This document shows, piece by piece, positions 18,382 through 28,106 of a DNA stretch of 64,000 bases. Source of the stretch: Caldilineaceae bacterium. GTDB taxonomy: Bacteria > Chloroflexota > Anaerolineae > Caldilineales > Caldilineaceae. Each line of letters starts with the position of its first letter. Position 1 is the stretch's first letter. The notes under the pieces are model-generated. The model was not told the DNA's origin and searched no databases. It worked only from the letters and a program-made list of their open reading frames with translations. Made by a program: the position numbers and the translations under genes. The stretch lies in the NCBI GenBank assembly GCA_026645575.1, contig JAPKMW010000015.1:82173-146172 (forward strand), written 5' to 3'.

Positions 18382-20196
18382 TTGACTTCCGTCTACCCCT
18401 GGGCTACGATCCGAGCTATGCAACAAGAAGTAGATGCCATCAGGCAAGTAACCTTACAGTCACCGCCAATCAGTGCTGAGTCGGTAATGGTAACGCCGGC
18501 AGCGCTGCCGTGGTCGGACGCCCCCATTGTTGATCAGCGCCGCTATCGTCGGATCTTGTGGTTTTTCGGCGGCATTATCGCGCACTTTATCGTGCTGGAT
18601 CTGCTGGTCGGGCGTCTACCCTTCATCGGTAGGTGGACGCGCGCCAGCCGGCCGGCTCGTCTCCAACAGATCGCACGCCGTTTTCGGGCGCTGGCAATTG
18701 AGATGGGCGGCGTGATGATCAAGCTGGGGCAATTTCTCAGCGCCCGCGTCGATGTGCTGCCGGCGGAGATTACCGCTGAACTGGCCGGCCTGCAGGATGA
18801 GGTGCCGCCTGTGCCTTTTCCGGCGATTATGGCTGCTTTATTGACGGAACTGGGCGAAGTGACCAGCCGCTTTACCGAGATTGAAGAACGACCGCTGGCT
18901 GCCGCTTCGTTAGGGCAGGCTCACCGCGCCACGTTACAGGGGAATTCGCCAGGTGGGGCGTCAAAAGTGGTGGTCAAGGTGCAGCGTCCCGGCATTGAGG
19001 AAGTGGTGCGCACGGATCTGGCGGCGTTGCGGGTGGTGGCGCGTTGGGTGATGCGCTACAAGCCGATTCGGCGGCGCGCCAATGTACCGGCGCTCATGGA
19101 GGAATTCGCCCGCACCCTCTGGGAAGAACTCGACTATCGCGCTGAAGCGGCCAATGCCGAACGCTTTGCGCAAATTTTTGCCGGGGAAGCGGATGTGGCG
19201 GTCCCCAAAGTTTATCACGAACACTCGACCGGGCGGGTTCTCACGCTGGAAAATGTTGAGGGCATTCGCATCAATGATGTCGCCGCCATGCGCGCCGTGG
19301 GCATTGAACCCACCGCTGTTGCCGAACGGCTGCTGGATGTCTACTTCAAACAGGTCTTTCAGGAAGGCTTTTTCCACGCCGATCCCCACCCCGGCAATAT
19401 CTTTGTCCGCCTCCGCCCGCGCCCCGTCAACGCGCCGACAGATGGGCCAACCCCGTTTCAGATCACCTTTATCGACTTTGGCATGATGGGCAACATTCAA
19501 TCGCTCATGGGCGAGAACTTGCGGCGGGTGCTGCTGGCCGTTGCCAAACGGGATGCCCGCGCCTTAACCCAGATTTACCAAGACATGGGCTTTTTCCTCC
19601 CCGGCGCCGACCTGGATCGCATCACCGAAGCGCAAGAGGCGGTGCTGGGTCGCATTTGGGGCCGTAGCCTGCAAGAGATGACACGCCCCAGCGCCGATGA
19701 GATCAAAGAACTAGGCAGCCAATTTAAAGACCTGCTGCGCGAATTCCCCTTTCAGGTGCCGCAAGATTTTATCTATCTAGGTCGCGCGGTTGGGATGCTC
19801 TCTGGATTGACCTCGCAACTGCACCCTGAGGTCAATCTTTGGACGCAGATGGAGAAATATGCACTAGAGATTGTGGGCAACGAGGGTCTCAAGCTCTTTT
19901 CGCCTACCGTTTTGATCGAAGAAGCGCGTTCCCTGCTGGCGGTGCCTGCCCAAATGCGCCGCTTGATCCAGTTGGCCGAATCGGGCCAGTTCCAGGTGCG
20001 CACCGTGGAAGATGCCGGCGTTGTTCGGCGACTGGCGCAGGTGGAACGACGGATTGTGCGGCTGAATACGTCGATGATGGCGAGTGCATCGCTGCTGGCC
20101 GGCGCCTTGCTTTATAGCACGGATCACATCTTTCTGGGTTTGGGCTTTTGGGGGATGGCGGGTCTACTTTGGGTAGTAGCACTGCTGCGAGAGTAG
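18382..20196 (+). CDS. ABC1/AarF/UbiB-family atypical kinase
   Basis: Up to 604 residues. The ABC1 core spans roughly residues 85-460: the alanine-rich nucleotide loop (AAASLGQAHRA), lysine motif (KVVVKVQRPGI), the ExD signature (LWEELDYRAEAANAERF), the HADPHPGN catalytic/metal motif, and the DFG-like FIDFGMMG. Two C-terminal hydrophobic helices (about 555-600) anchor it in the membrane. Family members support ubiquinone or other isoprenoid-lipid metabolism and have ATPase activity. The start is uncertain: the longest frame opens with TTG at 18382, and ATGs at 18418 and 18487 are alternatives; none has a good ribosome site. It stands alone on the plus strand. Confidence 0.9.
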   Translation: MTSVYPWATIRAMQQEVDAIRQVTLQSPPISAESVMVTPAALPWSDAPIVDQRRYRRILWFFGGIIAHFIVLDLLVGRLPFIGRWTRASRPARLQQIARRFRALAIEMGGVMIKLGQFLSARVDVLPAEITAELAGLQDEVPPVPFPAIMAALLTELGEVTSRFTEIEERPLAAASLGQAHRATLQGNSPGGASKVVVKVQRPGIEEVVRTDLAALRVVARWVMRYKPIRRRANVPALMEEFARTLWEELDYRAEAANAERFAQIFAGEADVAVPKVYHEHSTGRVLTLENVEGIRINDVAAMRAVGIEPTAVAERLLDVYFKQVFQEGFFHADPHPGNIFVRLRPRPVNAPTDGPTPFQITFIDFGMMGNIQSLMGENLRRVLLAVAKRDARALTQIYQDMGFFLPGADLDRITEAQEAVLGRIWGRSLQEMTRPSADEIKELGSQFKDLLREFPFQVPQDFIYLGRAVGMLSGLTSQLHPEVNLWTQMEKYALEIVGNEGLKLFSPTVLIEEARSLLAVPAQMRRLIQLAESGQFQVRTVEDAGVVRRLAQVERRIVRLNTSMMASASLLAGALLYSTDHIFLGLGFWGMAGLLWVVALLRE

Positions 20197-20200
20197 CCAA

Positions 20201-20483
20201 ACACTACAGCGGATTTAGGAAGCAGCAGATGCTTTGCACGCTTGCCGGAAACGGCTGTTATGGCTGGTATTCTCCAAGCAGCTTATTTGTTATTAACCTG
20301 AGTTCGGCATTAGCCAAAGACCTCCGCGCCCGATGGGCACCCGTGGGCAGATACGCGTTAGCCGCAGCTTCCTGTACCCACCTCCCGGAGGTCTTTGGCG
20401 GGTATACCCACGAAACGTCGAATTCACGTTATTCGCGTTGTGTTGTCACGCAAATCCGTTGCCGCCTAAATCCGTTGTAGTGT
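20201..20483. repeat. 283-bp element with 19-bp terminal inverted repeats (MITE-like)
   Basis: The ends ACACTACAGCGGATTTAGG (20201-20219) and CCTAAATCCGTTGTAGTGT (20465-20483) are inverted copies matching at 18 of 19 positions. Inside is a second perfect inverted pair, GCCAAAGACCTCCG (20313-20326) with CGGAGGTCTTTGGC (20386-20399). No coding sequence is evident. It fills the whole gap between the convergent AarF-like and sugar dehydrogenase genes. It could be a non-autonomous mobile element or an elaborate bidirectional terminator. No obvious target duplication is visible. Confidence 0.6.
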
Positions 20484-20487
20484 CGTC

Positions 20488-21801
20488 TTACCCACCCCAC
20501 CGAATCCGATACAACGTCCCACCCCGCACCGTCAACACATAGAGATTGCCATCCGGCCCCACACTGATCTGGACGAGACCAGGAAAGCCGCCGGCAAAGT
20601 CGTTGACCTGGACACCGCTGTTGGTCATGGTCAGCCGCCAGAGCTTGCCCACATGGTAATCGCCAAAGAAATAAGCGCCCTGGTACTCGGCTGGAAAGCT
20701 CGCCCCGGTGTAGAAGTCTCCGCCGATGATGGCGACACGCCCTTCGGTGTGGGGGAAGGCATGAAGGGGGAAGACCAACTGTTTTGGCGCGGCTTGCAGC
20801 TTATCACAGGGGGGTGTGGTCAGCTTAGGGTCGCCATTTTCAAAGCAGGGCCAGCCAAAGTTTGTCCCAGCCCGCCCCCGATTGACCTCTTCCCAGGAAC
20901 TTTGCCCCACATCACCGATAAACAAATCACTGCCATTAGGATGAAAGGTAAAGCGGAAGGGGTTGCGTAAGCCAAGCATGTAAACCTTGGCGCGATTGCT
21001 TTTGGGATCGCCATTGTAAAAAGGATTATTCGTGTAGCCATCGCCGGTCAGTGGGTTGATCCGCAACAGTTTGCCGGAGAGGCTATCGAGGTCTTGGGAA
21101 CGTAAACCGGCTGTCTCATATTCACCGCCGTCGCCCACGCCGACATAGAGGGCGCCATCGCGGCCAAAGCGCAACATGTTGGCCTGATGCGCCGTCCCTT
21201 CGACGGGGATGCAGTCGCGGATCGCCTTGCCGTTCGCATCCTGGCAAGAGAAGGGCGCGCGATCCGACTTGTCAGGATTACCAATCTGGGGGAATTCGCC
21301 ACCGGCGCCTAACAGGATCATTTTGCTTTCTGGCAGCGCCTTGTTTGCGTTGGCCGGATCAGCGGAAACCCGCATTACACGCGAGAGGCGGGCGCCGGTG
21401 GCCTTGTGGGCGTAGGCTTCTTTCGGTTGGTAAACATAGGCCAGATAGACATAGGGCGTCTGTGGAAAGCCGGGATGGACAGCAACCCCCACCAACCCGC
21501 GATTAAACGCCTGGTTCACCTCCTGGCTGATGTCGATAAAATTTTCGGGGAGCAGTTGATTGTTGGCAATGATCCGTACCGTTCCCGCCTTTTGCGTCAC
21601 AAAGATGCGACCATCGGGTGCAGAGGCAAAGGAAGTTGGGCCGTCGAGTTTGTTGGTCACCACCTCTTGCGTAAAGCCAGGGGGCAAGGTAATCTGCCCT
21701 GGTTGGGATTGGGCATGGCTGACGCTGCTGCCGACCAGCGCAAAGAGCAGAACGACCGGCAAGACAAGCCGCACAGATAACCGTTTTGCGATGAAGTTCA
21801 T
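20488..21801 (-). CDS. Secreted PQQ-dependent glucose/sorbosone dehydrogenase-family protein
   Basis: A 437-residue exported protein with signal peptide about 1-30 (ends SVSHAQS). A six-bladed beta-propeller of the GSDH/sorbosone dehydrogenase family follows: LDGPTSFASAPDGRIFVTQKAGTVRI, GLVGVAVHPGFPQTPYVYLAYVY, AHQANMLRFGRDGALYVGVGDGG, LRNPFRFTFHPNGSDLFIGDVGQSSWEEVN. Known enzymes of this family use PQQ and calcium to oxidise aldoses in the periplasm. No PQQ synthesis genes are in the window, and not all family members are proven dehydrogenases. A long hairpin lies upstream of its start, separating it from the GH3 gene. Confidence 0.85.
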   Translation of the reverse strand: MNFIAKRLSVRLVLPVVLLFALVGSSVSHAQSQPGQITLPPGFTQEVVTNKLDGPTSFASAPDGRIFVTQKAGTVRIIANNQLLPENFIDISQEVNQAFNRGLVGVAVHPGFPQTPYVYLAYVYQPKEAYAHKATGARLSRVMRVSADPANANKALPESKMILLGAGGEFPQIGNPDKSDRAPFSCQDANGKAIRDCIPVEGTAHQANMLRFGRDGALYVGVGDGGEYETAGLRSQDLDSLSGKLLRINPLTGDGYTNNPFYNGDPKSNRAKVYMLGLRNPFRFTFHPNGSDLFIGDVGQSSWEEVNRGRAGTNFGWPCFENGDPKLTTPPCDKLQAAPKQLVFPLHAFPHTEGRVAIIGGDFYTGASFPAEYQGAYFFGDYHVGKLWRLTMTNSGVQVNDFAGGFPGLVQISVGPDGNLYVLTVRGGTLYRIRWGG

Positions 21802-21820
21802 TGTAAGCTCCTGTGAAATT

Positions 21821-21894
21821 AGGGGCGCGGATTTAGGTGGCGCGGATTACTGTTGCGTGCTGAAATAATCCGCGCCACCTAAATCCGCGCCTCT
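21821..21894. repeat. Long hairpin with 29-bp arms between GH3 and sugar dehydrogenase genes
   Basis: The left arm 21821-21849 (core GGCGCGGATTTAGGTGGCGC) and right arm 21866-21894 match at 28 of 29 positions around a 16-nt loop. The arms contain the direct repeat GCGCGGATT. The right arm touches the GH3 stop codon, so it is well placed to terminate that operon. Related CGGATT wording occurs in the ends of the element at 20201-20483 and in the hairpin at 58300. Confidence 0.85.
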
Positions 21895-24167
21895 CAACCA
21901 TGCACCTGTTGTAACAACCCATCGACCAACTCATCCGCTCCCATTGGCAGCCGGCTTTCCTGGAAGTGCAGCAGACTGAGCAACGGCGTTTCCAGCAGAA
22001 AGCCCATCATATCCATGCCGACAGCGGCGCTCCCTTCACCGCCTGTCCCGAATGCCTCAGCCATTTGCGCCATCATCTGCTGGAACATGGGTTCAAAGAC
22101 GGCGCGGCCACGTCGATCCGTTAGCCAGTCACGCACGGTTGCTTCGCGGCTCAACAAACTGGGCAGCTCAAGCGTTGATTGCAAGGTGACAGTCGCTGCG
22201 CAACGAATATCCGCCGCCGAGGCGCCGACCAGAAGGTCAAAGTCGCCATCTTCGGTGATCCACTGTTGGTAGCCGGGGTGATAGTAGGCAAAGGCGCGGA
22301 AGTCGAGCGCCAGTGTGACTGTTTTGGTTTCGCCCGGTCGCAGCGCAACCTTGGCAAAGCCTTTGAGTTCCTTGGGTGGGCGTACTAAGCCGGCAACGTG
22401 GTCATGGACATAGACCTGCACAATCTCTTTCCCGGCTATCGTCCCGGTATTGGTCACATCCACCGCGAGGCTGATCCCTTCAATGTCGCGGAAGGTTGTG
22501 GCCGACAGTTGCAAATTGCTATAGGCAAAGGTGGTATAGCTCAACCCATGGCCAAACCCAAAGAGGACCGGCAGCGCCTTGGCGTCATAGTAACGGTAGC
22601 CGATAAAGATCCCTTCGCCATAGCGCACCGTCTTGGCATCGCCAGGGAAGTTGAGATAGGCGGGCGTATCCGTCAGCCGATGGGGGAATGTTTCGGTCAA
22701 TTTACCCGATGGATTGACCACGCCAAAGAGGACATCCGCAATGGCGCCACCGCCGGCCTGCCCCATCATCCACGCTTGCAGGATGGCCGCCGGGCCGTCG
22801 ATCCAATCGCCCATTGTCACCGCCGAACCGCTGTTGAGAATGACCACGGTCTTGGGCTGCACGGCGCAAACCGCTTTGATGAGCGCCACCTGCTGCGGCG
22901 TCAGCTCCAGATCGGGGCGATCATAGCCCTCCGATTCTTTGGAACTGGGTAGGGCGATATAGAGCAGCGCCACATCCGCTTTTTGCGCCACAACCACTGC
23001 ATCATCAATCCATGTTTGGTCAACGTCCGGGGTGGCGCTATAGCCGGCGCTGTAATGAATTTCTTCGGCATCAGCCAGCTTGTCCAGTTCGACAAAGGGG
23101 CTGTCCACTTGGGTTGGGTTGATGTGCGAACTACCGCCGCCCTGGAAATGAGGTTCCTGGGCGCTGCGCCCAATGACCGCAAGCTGGCGTGGCTGCTGGA
23201 GGGGGAGGATCCCATTGTTCTTGAGCAGGACAATGCTTTCCCCGGCAATACGGCGAGCGAGTGCATGGTGGGCCGCCAGATCAACGTTGCCCCCTTTGGG
23301 CGTTTGCGCCGCCTTGAAGGCGATGGTCAAAATGCGGCGCACCGCTTCATCTAGCACCGCTTCGTTCACTTCGCCGTTGCGTACCGCTGCGATAACTGCC
23401 TCGGTGCGGCGCGGTTTGGGGCCGGGCATCTCCAAATCAAGACCGCCCTGCAACGCCTTGACGCGATCGCGCACAGCGCCCCAGTCGGAGACAACAAAGC
23501 CTTCAAAGCCCCACTCTTCCTTGAGAATTTCCACCAGTAGCTCATGATGTTCGGAACAGAAGTCGCCGTTGAGTTTGTTATAGGCGCACATCACGCTCCA
23601 CGGTTGCGCCCGTTTCACTGCCGCCTCAAAGGCCGGCAGATAGATTTCGTGCAGCGTGCGTTCATCGACCGCGGCGTTGATGGTAAAGCGGCGGGTCTCT
23701 TGGTTATTGGCGGCATAGTGCTTGAGCGATGTACCAACCCCCTTGCTCTGGATGCCATTGATCAACGCCACCGCCAGTTCGCCGGCCAGATAGGGATCTT
23801 CGGCAAAATACTCAAAGTTACGTCCACAGAGCGGCGACCGTTTCATGTTGACGCCCGGCCCCAGCAAGAGATCGACCTCCAACGCAATGGCCTCTGCGGC
23901 TAACGTCTGGCCCAATTCATGCAGTAGATCGACATCCCAACTGGCCGCCAACGCCGAAGCTGTGGGAAAACAGGTTGCCGGTAGACTGGGCGCGCCCATC
24001 AGATTCACATCCGGCACGCGCCGCACGCCATGCGGCCCATCGGTCATCAAGAGCGCCGGAATGCCCAAGCGCTCCACGGGCGTTGTCGTCCACGCGCTCG
24101 CACCGGTGCAGAGCGCGGCTTTTTCTTCCAAGGTCATCTGTGCAATCAATTCAGCAATGGCTGCCAT
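21894..24167 (-). CDS. Glycoside hydrolase family 3 beta-glucosidase-type enzyme
   Basis: A 757-residue GH3 enzyme with no signal peptide, so probably cytoplasmic. The N-terminal barrel includes the KHYAANNQE substrate-binding motif and the nucleophile Asp in FVVSDWGAV (D228). The alpha/beta sandwich (about 300-520) and a fibronectin III-like domain (about 560-640) follow, as in BglX-type enzymes. The last 100 residues are extra. It would release glucose or xylose from the non-reducing ends of oligosaccharides. It starts 10 bp after the ChbG-like gene, so the two are probably cotranscribed, downstream of the caspase/STAND pair. Confidence 0.93.
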   Translation of the reverse strand: MAAIAELIAQMTLEEKAALCTGASAWTTTPVERLGIPALLMTDGPHGVRRVPDVNLMGAPSLPATCFPTASALAASWDVDLLHELGQTLAAEAIALEVDLLLGPGVNMKRSPLCGRNFEYFAEDPYLAGELAVALINGIQSKGVGTSLKHYAANNQETRRFTINAAVDERTLHEIYLPAFEAAVKRAQPWSVMCAYNKLNGDFCSEHHELLVEILKEEWGFEGFVVSDWGAVRDRVKALQGGLDLEMPGPKPRRTEAVIAAVRNGEVNEAVLDEAVRRILTIAFKAAQTPKGGNVDLAAHHALARRIAGESIVLLKNNGILPLQQPRQLAVIGRSAQEPHFQGGGSSHINPTQVDSPFVELDKLADAEEIHYSAGYSATPDVDQTWIDDAVVVAQKADVALLYIALPSSKESEGYDRPDLELTPQQVALIKAVCAVQPKTVVILNSGSAVTMGDWIDGPAAILQAWMMGQAGGGAIADVLFGVVNPSGKLTETFPHRLTDTPAYLNFPGDAKTVRYGEGIFIGYRYYDAKALPVLFGFGHGLSYTTFAYSNLQLSATTFRDIEGISLAVDVTNTGTIAGKEIVQVYVHDHVAGLVRPPKELKGFAKVALRPGETKTVTLALDFRAFAYYHPGYQQWITEDGDFDLLVGASAADIRCAATVTLQSTLELPSLLSREATVRDWLTDRRGRAVFEPMFQQMMAQMAEAFGTGGEGSAAVGMDMMGFLLETPLLSLLHFQESRLPMGADELVDGLLQQVHG

Positions 24168-24176
24168 GATTTTCTC

Positions 24177-24998
24177 CTACTTCACCAAACCCTGTTTGAC
24201 ATCGGCATAACTAACCAGGCGGATGTCACGGCGTGAAACGATTTCTAATACCTGTGGGTCAGTCCACGCTTCTGTCACCCCCTGGCGATCCTGTGCGACC
24301 TGCTCATAGCCGATGTGGTGGATGGCGCGCGTTTCCGGGGTGTCATAGGCCGGGTGATCGACAAAGATCCACTTGCCAGGCGTCAGGGTTTCTAAGTTTT
24401 GTCGCAAAGCCGCCACCTTTTCGGCCGGCGTCAACAACGTACTGTTTTCGCCAAAACCGCGGAAGCGCTCAAAACCATGCGCCGGCAGATCGACCGCCAG
24501 GTCATATTCCGCCATCAGCTTGGCAATGACCCCCTGAAAGGTGGCATCGTCCCGCAGGCCCATCATGTGGACGGTGAGATGGCTGACCCACGGGATATGA
24601 TTGCGCACTAGTTCAATCTGTGCCCGCACTTCACTTTCCAGATCCGCCGGCGTCCAAGGTAGATCGCAGAAGGGAACCAGATCGGGGTAGCGACTGCCCT
24701 GCCAAAAGGTGTGACAGAAGTAGCCATTGGCATCGACAATGCTTTGGGCATTGGAAAGCGGTCGCCATTTGACATTCTCCCACTCGCTAGTCAAGGTCAG
24801 ATGGACGCCAACATCATAGGTGGGGTGCGCTTGCAACAACTTCACCGCTTCGGGAAACCAGGCGCATGGCGCCATGATCTCGACCGAACGGGCAATGCCT
24901 TTGGTGAAAACGTCCATACAGGCGGCGTTGGCGGCTTGGGCGCAGCCAATGTCATCGGCGCGGACGAGTAGGTAGATGGGTGGTTGTATTGTCATCAT
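24177..24998 (-). CDS. ChbG/HpnK (YdjC)-family carbohydrate deacetylase
   Basis: A 273-residue protein of the YdjC/ChbG family. The metal-binding Asp pair is in LLVRADDIGCAQAAN (D14/D15), and the family motif DVGVHLTLTSEW carries the metal His. A later HMMGLRDDATFQG region corresponds to the third metal-ligand segment. Known members remove acetyl groups from diacetylchitobiose or related glycans. Its ATG overlaps the stop of the STAND gene by 4 bp (ATGA), implying translational coupling. It precedes the GH3 gene by 10 bp, so deacetylase and glycosidase plausibly act on the same sugar. Confidence 0.85.
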   Translation of the reverse strand: MMTIQPPIYLLVRADDIGCAQAANAACMDVFTKGIARSVEIMAPCAWFPEAVKLLQAHPTYDVGVHLTLTSEWENVKWRPLSNAQSIVDANGYFCHTFWQGSRYPDLVPFCDLPWTPADLESEVRAQIELVRNHIPWVSHLTVHMMGLRDDATFQGVIAKLMAEYDLAVDLPAHGFERFRGFGENSTLLTPAEKVAALRQNLETLTPGKWIFVDHPAYDTPETRAIHHIGYEQVAQDRQGVTEAWTDPQVLEIVSRRDIRLVSYADVKQGLVK

Positions 24999-27900
24999 TT
25001 CTTTCTTTTGGCAGCACGCTTTTTATTTGATTTATCTCTACTGACTCCGCCAGGTACCAACTTTAGTGACTGTTTCACTTTTTCACATACCGCATACACT
25101 CCGTTTGTGTTTTGACAAATATTGTATGCACGCGTTAAATATTGTCGTGCTAGTATAAATTGTTTCAAATGTAACATAATGATGCCCAAATTGTATAACA
25201 ACGTGACCAATTGTGGATGATTTTTTATGAGTAAGGCATCATATATGTGTAATGCCCATTCTAGGTATAAGCGGGCACCCACGAGTTGACCTTGCGCTAG
25301 TAATAATGATCCGAGGTTGTTAAGGCTTGTAGCAGTGTCTAAATGATTGTTGCCTAACACCTGTTGGTGGATTGCCAGCGCTTTTTCGTAATAAGCACGA
25401 GCTTTTTCATATTCCCTTTGGGCCTGTAATAGCGAACCAAGGTTGTTTAGGCTAGTAGCTGTGTCAGCGTGGTTGTCTCCTAACGTTTGTTGGCAAATCT
25501 CTAGTGCTTCTTCATAATAGTTACGAGCTTGTTCATGCTTGCCTTGCGCTTGTAATAGCAACCCAAGATTGTTCAAGCTTGCAACGCTATCAGGATGATT
25601 AGTGCCAAGAACTTGACGTCGAATCGCCAACGCTTCTTCAAGATGAATGCGTGCTTCTTCATACTTACCCTGAGATTGTAAAAGTGTCCCAAGATTATTT
25701 AGACCCATAGCCGTATCAGGATGAGTGTTACCTAACACCTGACGACTAATTTCTAACGCTTCTTTATGGTAAATATATGCATGCTCACATTTTCCCAGTG
25801 ACTGTAGCAGGCAGCCAAGGTTGTTTAGACAAGAAATTGTATCAGGATGATGATTGCCTAGCACTTGACGGAAAATTGTTAGCGCTTCCTCATGATATAT
25901 ACGTGCTTGCTCGTATTTACCGTGTTCATGTAGCAACGCTCCGAGATTATCTATACTCAAGGCTGTGGCAGAGTGATTACTGCCCAAAACCTTGCGTCGG
26001 ATTTCTAGAGCTTCTTGATGATATTGATGTGCTTGTTTATAATCACCCTGTGCCTGGCATAGTGTGCCAAGGTTGGATAAAGTATTAGCTGTGTCAGGAT
26101 GGTTACTGCCTAATATCTCCCGACGATTTGTCAAAGCTGTTTCATAGTGTGTGTACGCCATGTCATAGTTGCCTTTGGCTTGGGCAAGAAATCCAAGATT
26201 ATGCAAAGCAGTGGCAGTATTTGGGTGAAAGTTTCCTAGTACTTGACGGCAAATCATTAGTGTAGCTTCGTAATAAAAATGTGCTTGCTCATACTTGCCT
26301 TGCAATTGAAAAATCAAACCGAGATTGTTTAAACTCACTGCTGTATCAGGATGATTATCGCCCAGTATGTGTTGGCGAATTGCTAAAGCAGCTTCATAGT
26401 AATCCTGAGCTTTTTGATACTCACCTTTCTCCTGAAATAGATAACCGAGGTTGTTAAGGCTTTTAGCCGTGTCCTCATGCTCTTGCCCTAAAGATGCCTG
26501 CCGAATCCTTAAAGCTCGCTCATGGCAAAGTTGGGCATGAGAATAATTTGTTTGCTCTCTTTGTAATTGACCTAGAAAATCGAGGCTTTCTGCGGTGACT
26601 AAGTGGTCTTCGCCAAAGAGTATACTGCGAGTTTTGAGTGCTAGCTCAGTAACAGACTGTGCTTTCGCATACTCGCCTTGTTCGTTTAAATAGTAGGCTG
26701 CTTTCTGCCATAGTGTGGCGACTAACTCAGGTTCGATTTTCTGCTTTTCGGCATGGTTCACAACAGTTATGAGATGGGGGAGTATATTGCCGCTGGCCGC
26801 CCATGTCTCTAAGTTATACTGATCGAAGGGAAAAAATTGATTGACCAAATGAATTGCTGCTTCGAGCCACCTTTCTTTTTCCTCTTTATGCAATCGATCT
26901 TGGGTAACTTCCTGAACCAGACGATGAATGGTGATCGTCTCTTCTTTGCGCGAAATGAGGGAATAGCGGTAAAGTGTAGCCAGCATCTCTTCCACTTCCA
27001 GCATATTTTCTAACGTCGCTTGCAGGGTTGGTGATAAGCCGGCTGCACCAAAGCGGATCATGGTAATAGAGATATTATCTGGTGCTAGAAAGGCGCAGAG
27101 ATTGAGTAAGTGGGCGGCAGCAGGATTGGCTTGTTGAACTTGTTGAAAGGCGATCTCCCAAGTGGTCAAGACTGTCGCTGGATAATTGCGCGGCGGTGTT
27201 GCCCGCTGCCAAAGTTCTTGCCGTCGCTCGACATACAGGGTTGCATAGGTCGTAAGCGGCATCCCTCGTTCACTCATAAAAGCGGCGGCCTGCTCAAGCG
27301 CTAATGGCAACTTGCCGAGAAGCTCAGCCACCTGTTCGGCGGCGGCTTGATTGGTATCACCAGTACGCTTGATCAAGAAAGCGCTTGCTTCGGCCAGGGA
27401 AAACTCGTTCAGTTGCAAAACGTTGCCTAAGTGCCGCCAATTTGGATTACGCGATGTGATGATGACATGACCATTGCCCTGGGCTGGTAATACATCCTGT
27501 AATTGCTCCGCTGTTTCGGCATTATCAAAAATCAACAACCAGCGCTGGGCTGTAGCGGCCAACCAGCCACGGACAAGATTGATCAAAATATTCTTATCAA
27601 CGGCTGTTTTTACCGGTAAGTTGAGCCGACTGATTAGCGTTGCATAGTCCGCCGAAAATAACTCATCGTTTTCGGTCCGTATCCACCAAACCAAGTCATA
27701 ATCGGCGGCATGGCGGTACGCAAATTCAACTGCGCTTTGCGTTTTGCCAACACCACCCAAACCTGCCATCGTCTGTACTAAAACCGTCGTATTGCCTGCT
27801 GACAGATTTTGTGTAAGAATGGCTAAAGTATCTTCGCGCCCTGCGAAATTAGGATTGCGATGGAAGGGTACATAGAAGATAGGAAACTGCAGCTCATTGT

Positions 27901-28102
27901 TTTGCTGTGCATCATCTGGCTGAGCCATCTCTAGTTTGGCTTTGAGATCAGCAATCTTTCCCTCCCACTCGCGTTCAGCATCAATCAGAGCTAGTGGAAT
28001 ATCTGTCCGTAAAATGAACTCTTCTTTGCGCTCTTGAATGAGACGCATCTTCCGCTCTGCACGCGCTAATTCATCTCTCAAAGCCTGCACACTTTTATCC
28101 AT
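24995..28102 (-). CDS. STAND NTPase: adaptor-like N-terminus, NB-ARC domain and 12 kinesin-light-chain-type TPRs
   Basis: A 1035-residue signalling NTPase. Residues about 8-57 are a charged helical module resembling the C-terminus of the neighbouring caspase. The NB-ARC domain follows: an FAGREDTLAIL entry motif, Walker A GLGGVGKTQ (114-122), Walker B RWLLIFDNAE, the RNPNW sensor and the GKLPLALEQAAAF motif. A winged-helix region leads to about 12 TPRs of 42 residues (repeat theme LNNLGxLLQAQGKYEQA...LGxNHPDTA) from about residue 480 to 995. Such proteins sense a ligand through the TPRs, oligomerise on ATP and activate an effector. It lies 4 bp after the caspase gene. The DNA is lower in GC than its neighbours. 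Ligand unknown; no signal peptide. Confidence 0.92.
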   Translation of the reverse strand: MDKSVQALRDELARAERKMRLIQERKEEFILRTDIPLALIDAEREWEGKIADLKAKLEMAQPDDAQQNNELQFPIFYVPFHRNPNFAGREDTLAILTQNLSAGNTTVLVQTMAGLGGVGKTQSAVEFAYRHAADYDLVWWIRTENDELFSADYATLISRLNLPVKTAVDKNILINLVRGWLAATAQRWLLIFDNAETAEQLQDVLPAQGNGHVIITSRNPNWRHLGNVLQLNEFSLAEASAFLIKRTGDTNQAAAEQVAELLGKLPLALEQAAAFMSERGMPLTTYATLYVERRQELWQRATPPRNYPATVLTTWEIAFQQVQQANPAAAHLLNLCAFLAPDNISITMIRFGAAGLSPTLQATLENMLEVEEMLATLYRYSLISRKEETITIHRLVQEVTQDRLHKEEKERWLEAAIHLVNQFFPFDQYNLETWAASGNILPHLITVVNHAEKQKIEPELVATLWQKAAYYLNEQGEYAKAQSVTELALKTRSILFGEDHLVTAESLDFLGQLQREQTNYSHAQLCHERALRIRQASLGQEHEDTAKSLNNLGYLFQEKGEYQKAQDYYEAALAIRQHILGDNHPDTAVSLNNLGLIFQLQGKYEQAHFYYEATLMICRQVLGNFHPNTATALHNLGFLAQAKGNYDMAYTHYETALTNRREILGSNHPDTANTLSNLGTLCQAQGDYKQAHQYHQEALEIRRKVLGSNHSATALSIDNLGALLHEHGKYEQARIYHEEALTIFRQVLGNHHPDTISCLNNLGCLLQSLGKCEHAYIYHKEALEISRQVLGNTHPDTAMGLNNLGTLLQSQGKYEEARIHLEEALAIRRQVLGTNHPDSVASLNNLGLLLQAQGKHEQARNYYEEALEICQQTLGDNHADTATSLNNLGSLLQAQREYEKARAYYEKALAIHQQVLGNNHLDTATSLNNLGSLLLAQGQLVGARLYLEWALHIYDALLIKNHPQLVTLLYNLGIIMLHLKQFILARQYLTRAYNICQNTNGVYAVCEKVKQSLKLVPGGVSRDKSNKKRAAKRKK

Positions 28103-28106
28103 TTTT

